A DNA stretch of 64,000 bases. Source: Pantoea nemavictus (lineage in GTDB: Bacteria > Pseudomonadota > Gammaproteobacteria > Enterobacterales > Enterobacteriaceae). The stretch covers positions 992,001 to 1,056,000 of the forward strand of contig NZ_JBBGZW010000001.1 in the NCBI RefSeq assembly GCF_037479095.1, written 5' to 3'. Below are positions 62,050 through 64,000 of this stretch, in pieces; positions within the stretch are counted from its first letter, which is position 1, and every line of letters begins with the position of its first letter. A program made the translations under genes and the position numbers. The notes beneath the pieces were generated by a model, which was not told the DNA's origin, searched no databases, and saw only the letters and a list, made by a program, of their open reading frames with translations.

Positions 62050-64000
62050 ATGAAAAAAAATATTTCCCCTTTAGAGTTGGGCCAGCATCTAACACTCGTT
62101 CGTGAGCGTGCCGGTATCAAGCAAGCTGAACTTGCCCGTAAGGTAACTTGGAGTGCAACAGTTTTATCTCGTATTGAAAGCGGAGATCGTTCGGTTGATG
62201 CCGGCGAGCTATCCATGTTATTAGAGGCTATAGATACTCCAGAAGCCCTAAGACTACGCACAATTATCGAGCGAGACTGGCAGGTAATGGAACGTCCAAG
62301 CTTGGATCATCCAGATCAAGATCTTTTATGGTCTGCAGAAGAAGTAGCTAAACAATTAATAGAGTTAGCCCAAAGGCCCGATACGAAGCATGCTTTTGAA
62401 CGTCGTTTATCTACTTACGTAGATGAGCTAAAGGCTTCAGCAAGTCTGTTGCTCAAACGCGAGCATCAGGTTGCTTTTATAGGAAGTATTGGTATTGGCA
62501 AATCTACTGCAATCTGCAGACTTACAGGTCTTGAGGTATCAGTGACTGAAACAAGCCCTCTAGCCCCCGTACTTGAGGCTGGTGCTGGCGGTATTACTGT
62601 TTGTGAAGTACATCTAAGACAGGGGCCGGGTTACGGTCTTCTAATTGAACCAACATCAGATGATGCCATTCGCTCCCATGTATCTGATTTTGCAGAATAT
62701 ATTAAAGGCAATGTCTCCCAAGGCATTACCGGAGAAGAATCACAGGGCATTTCAAAAGAAATAGAAAGGGCTATTCGTAACTTAGCAGGATTACGCATTA
62801 GTAAAAGCAAGGGAGAAGACGGAAAAGTTGTCCGTAGCGATGAAGCTAAAGAGCTTGCGAAAACACATGGAAGCACCCGCGAGGTTGTAGTCGAAATACT
62901 TTCTAGAATGGAACTGCCTCGCCGTGACCGTCGAGATGTCTGGTACGATGCCAGCACAGGAAAAGAGCCTTTAAATTGGTTAAAAGATACATTTGAGGAA
63001 GTTAATAATGGGCGTCATCCGGAGTTTACACTCCCTGCTCGTATAGAGGTAATTGTACCGAAGCAGTTGCTTCCTATTAATGATCTATCGGTGCGCTTCA
63101 TTGATACTAAAGGCATTGATCGCACCGCTGCACGATCTGACCTTGAAGGCCTGCTTTATGATCCTCATACGCTGGCAATCCTTTGTTCTGGCTTTAACAA
63201 TGCCCCAGCAGCGGAGGCCAGATTACTGCTAGAGCGAGCCAAAGATGCTGGTGTTCGCGATCTTATCCAAAAAGCAGCTTTACTAGTCCTCCCTCGTTCT
63301 GGTGAAGCACTTGAAGTAAAAGATGAAGTAGGATTGAAAGTTGAGAGTGTTGAAGAGGGCTATGAGCTAAAACATGAACAAATATCTATGAGTTTAGCTC
63401 CTCTAGGATTATCTGAATTAGCAGTTGGCTTCTTTGATTCTCGTCAGGATGATCCAGCACTGTTCCAATCTTTCCTCTCAGATCAATTGGACAATGTACG
63501 CCGATCTTTCGGTCAACAATTAGACGAAATTATCAGCAACGCCAAAGTTCTTCTGCAAAACTATGAGCAGGCGCAAACCCAAGAAGTCATCCGTCAAGCA
63601 GCTCAACAATTGAGAACTTGGATAAATCGTCATCGTTCACCTGAACATTTGAATCTACGCGTGCAAGATAGTCTTATTGAGCAATTGGGTCACGCTTACG
63701 CCGCAACAATAAGAGCTTCTGTAAATCGAGATGGTGATTGGTACAACTTGAACTTCGGTCATCATTTAGGATACGGGGCTAGAAAAATTGCAGTTCAATC
63801 ACTTCACTCTGCAGTATTAGGGTTTACTGAAATTTGTCAGAACATGGCCGTCACTCCTGATCTAGAAGAGGCAGCAGAATTACTTGGGCAATCCCAGCGC
63901 TTACTTCAGACAGCCTATGATGAATTGCTTACAAAAATCCAGATCATGGGCCAAACCTCCTTCCGTGAAGAGTTAAAGCAGGATAGAGATTTCTGGACCA
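62050..64000 (+). CDS. XRE-type HTH and P-loop GTPase-like fusion protein, 3' end beyond the window
   Basis: The frame from ATG 62050 stays open to the window end (650 codons, partial). Residues 9-62 are an XRE helix-turn-helix ([23 protein letters not shown]). After a helical linker (95-140) comes a P-loop domain: GSIGIGKST at 145-153, an [15 protein letters not shown] strand that may carry the switch threonine, and [10 protein letters not shown] (352-355 DTKG) as DxxG. No NKxD G4 motif is evident. A long helical region follows (about 470-650). It is dynamin-like in style, but I do not recognise the family. Next to an R-M/Septu locus, a regulatory or defence role is plausible. Confidence 0.8.
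   Translation, partial: MKKNISPLELGQHLTLVRERAGIKQAELARKVTWSATVLSRIESGDRSVDAGELSMLLEAIDTPEALRLRTIIERDWQVMERPSLDHPDQDLLWSAEEVAKQLIELAQRPDTKHAFERRLSTYVDELKASASLLLKREHQVAFIGSIGIGKSTAICRLTGLEVSVTETSPLAPVLEAGAGGITVCEVHLRQGPGYGLLIEPTSDDAIRSHVSDFAEYIKGNVSQGITGEESQGISKEIERAIRNLAGLRISKSKGEDGKVVRSDEAKELAKTHGSTREVVVEILSRMELPRRDRRDVWYDASTGKEPLNWLKDTFEEVNNGRHPEFTLPARIEVIVPKQLLPINDLSVRFIDTKGIDRTAARSDLEGLLYDPHTLAILCSGFNNAPAAEARLLLERAKDAGVRDLIQKAALLVLPRSGEALEVKDEVGLKVESVEEGYELKHEQISMSLAPLGLSELAVGFFDSRQDDPALFQSFLSDQLDNVRRSFGQQLDEIISNAKVLLQNYEQAQTQEVIRQAAQQLRTWINRHRSPEHLNLRVQDSLIEQLGHAYAATIRASVNRDGDWYNLNFGHHLGYGARKIAVQSLHSAVLGFTEICQNMAVTPDLEEAAELLGQSQRLLQTAYDELLTKIQIMGQTSFREELKQDRDFWT

Overview
The window is a chromosomal segment of a gammaproteobacterium of the Enterobacterales. 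Nearly every protein in the first 54 kb aligns end to end with an Escherichia coli counterpart. The residue-level differences, the enlarged ProW N-terminus and the local gene order suggest a Pantoea/Erwinia-type member (Erwiniaceae). This placement is inferred from remembered sequences, not from a search.

Layout. 1-9.1 kb: end of nrdE, then nrdF, the osmoprotectant transporter proVWX and the multidrug efflux operon emrRAB. 9.1-18.3 kb: yfiF, trxC, tapT, a YaeF-like lipoprotein, patZ, pssA, yfiM and kgtP. 18.5-24.2 kb: one complete rRNA operon on the minus strand (16S, tRNA-Ile, tRNA-Ala, 23S, 5S) with tandem promoters and a terminator. 24.2-31.5 kb: the heat-shock gene clpB with its sigma-32 promoter, pgeF, rluD, bamD, raiA and pheLA. 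31.6-40.4 kb: tyrA-aroF, a GNAT acetyltransferase, the rpsP-rimM-trmD-rplS operon, ffh, ypjD and yfjD. 40.5-50.7 kb: luxS, gshA, yqaA, yqaB, five tRNA-Arg genes plus tRNA-Ser, csrA, alaS, recX, recA and pncC. 50.8-54.2 kb: tam, a DapA-family aldolase/synthase, yjdM and mltB.

From about 54.5 kb the character changes. A 25-codon reading frame begins like MutS (DFSGHTPMM) and then departs from it, which marks the left edge of an AT-richer accessory island inserted at the 5' end of mutS. In order the island holds a broken Fic-domain gene, a start-less small frame, a frameshifted fragment resembling the C-terminal tail of a type I restriction subunit (HsdR), an HNH-nuclease/ATPase pair of Septu (PtuB/PtuA) type, and type I modification genes hsdS and hsdM. 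Divergent from hsdM is a large unfamiliar gene that fuses an XRE-type DNA-binding domain to a P-loop GTPase-like domain and runs off the window end.

The most interesting part is this right-hand defence locus. The minus-strand operon hsdM-hsdS-ptuA-ptuB has overlapping or nearly overlapping genes and ends in what looks like a relic of hsdR. This suggests a modification module that has lost its own restriction subunit but kept, or recruited, an ATPase/HNH effector. It faces an HTH-GTPase protein that could regulate it or be a separate defence effector. The core regions show well-preserved regulation: an osmotic-type proV promoter, a LexA box inside the recA promoter, TyrR boxes before aroF, the pheL attenuator, a CRP site before raiA and the sigma-32 promoter of clpB.
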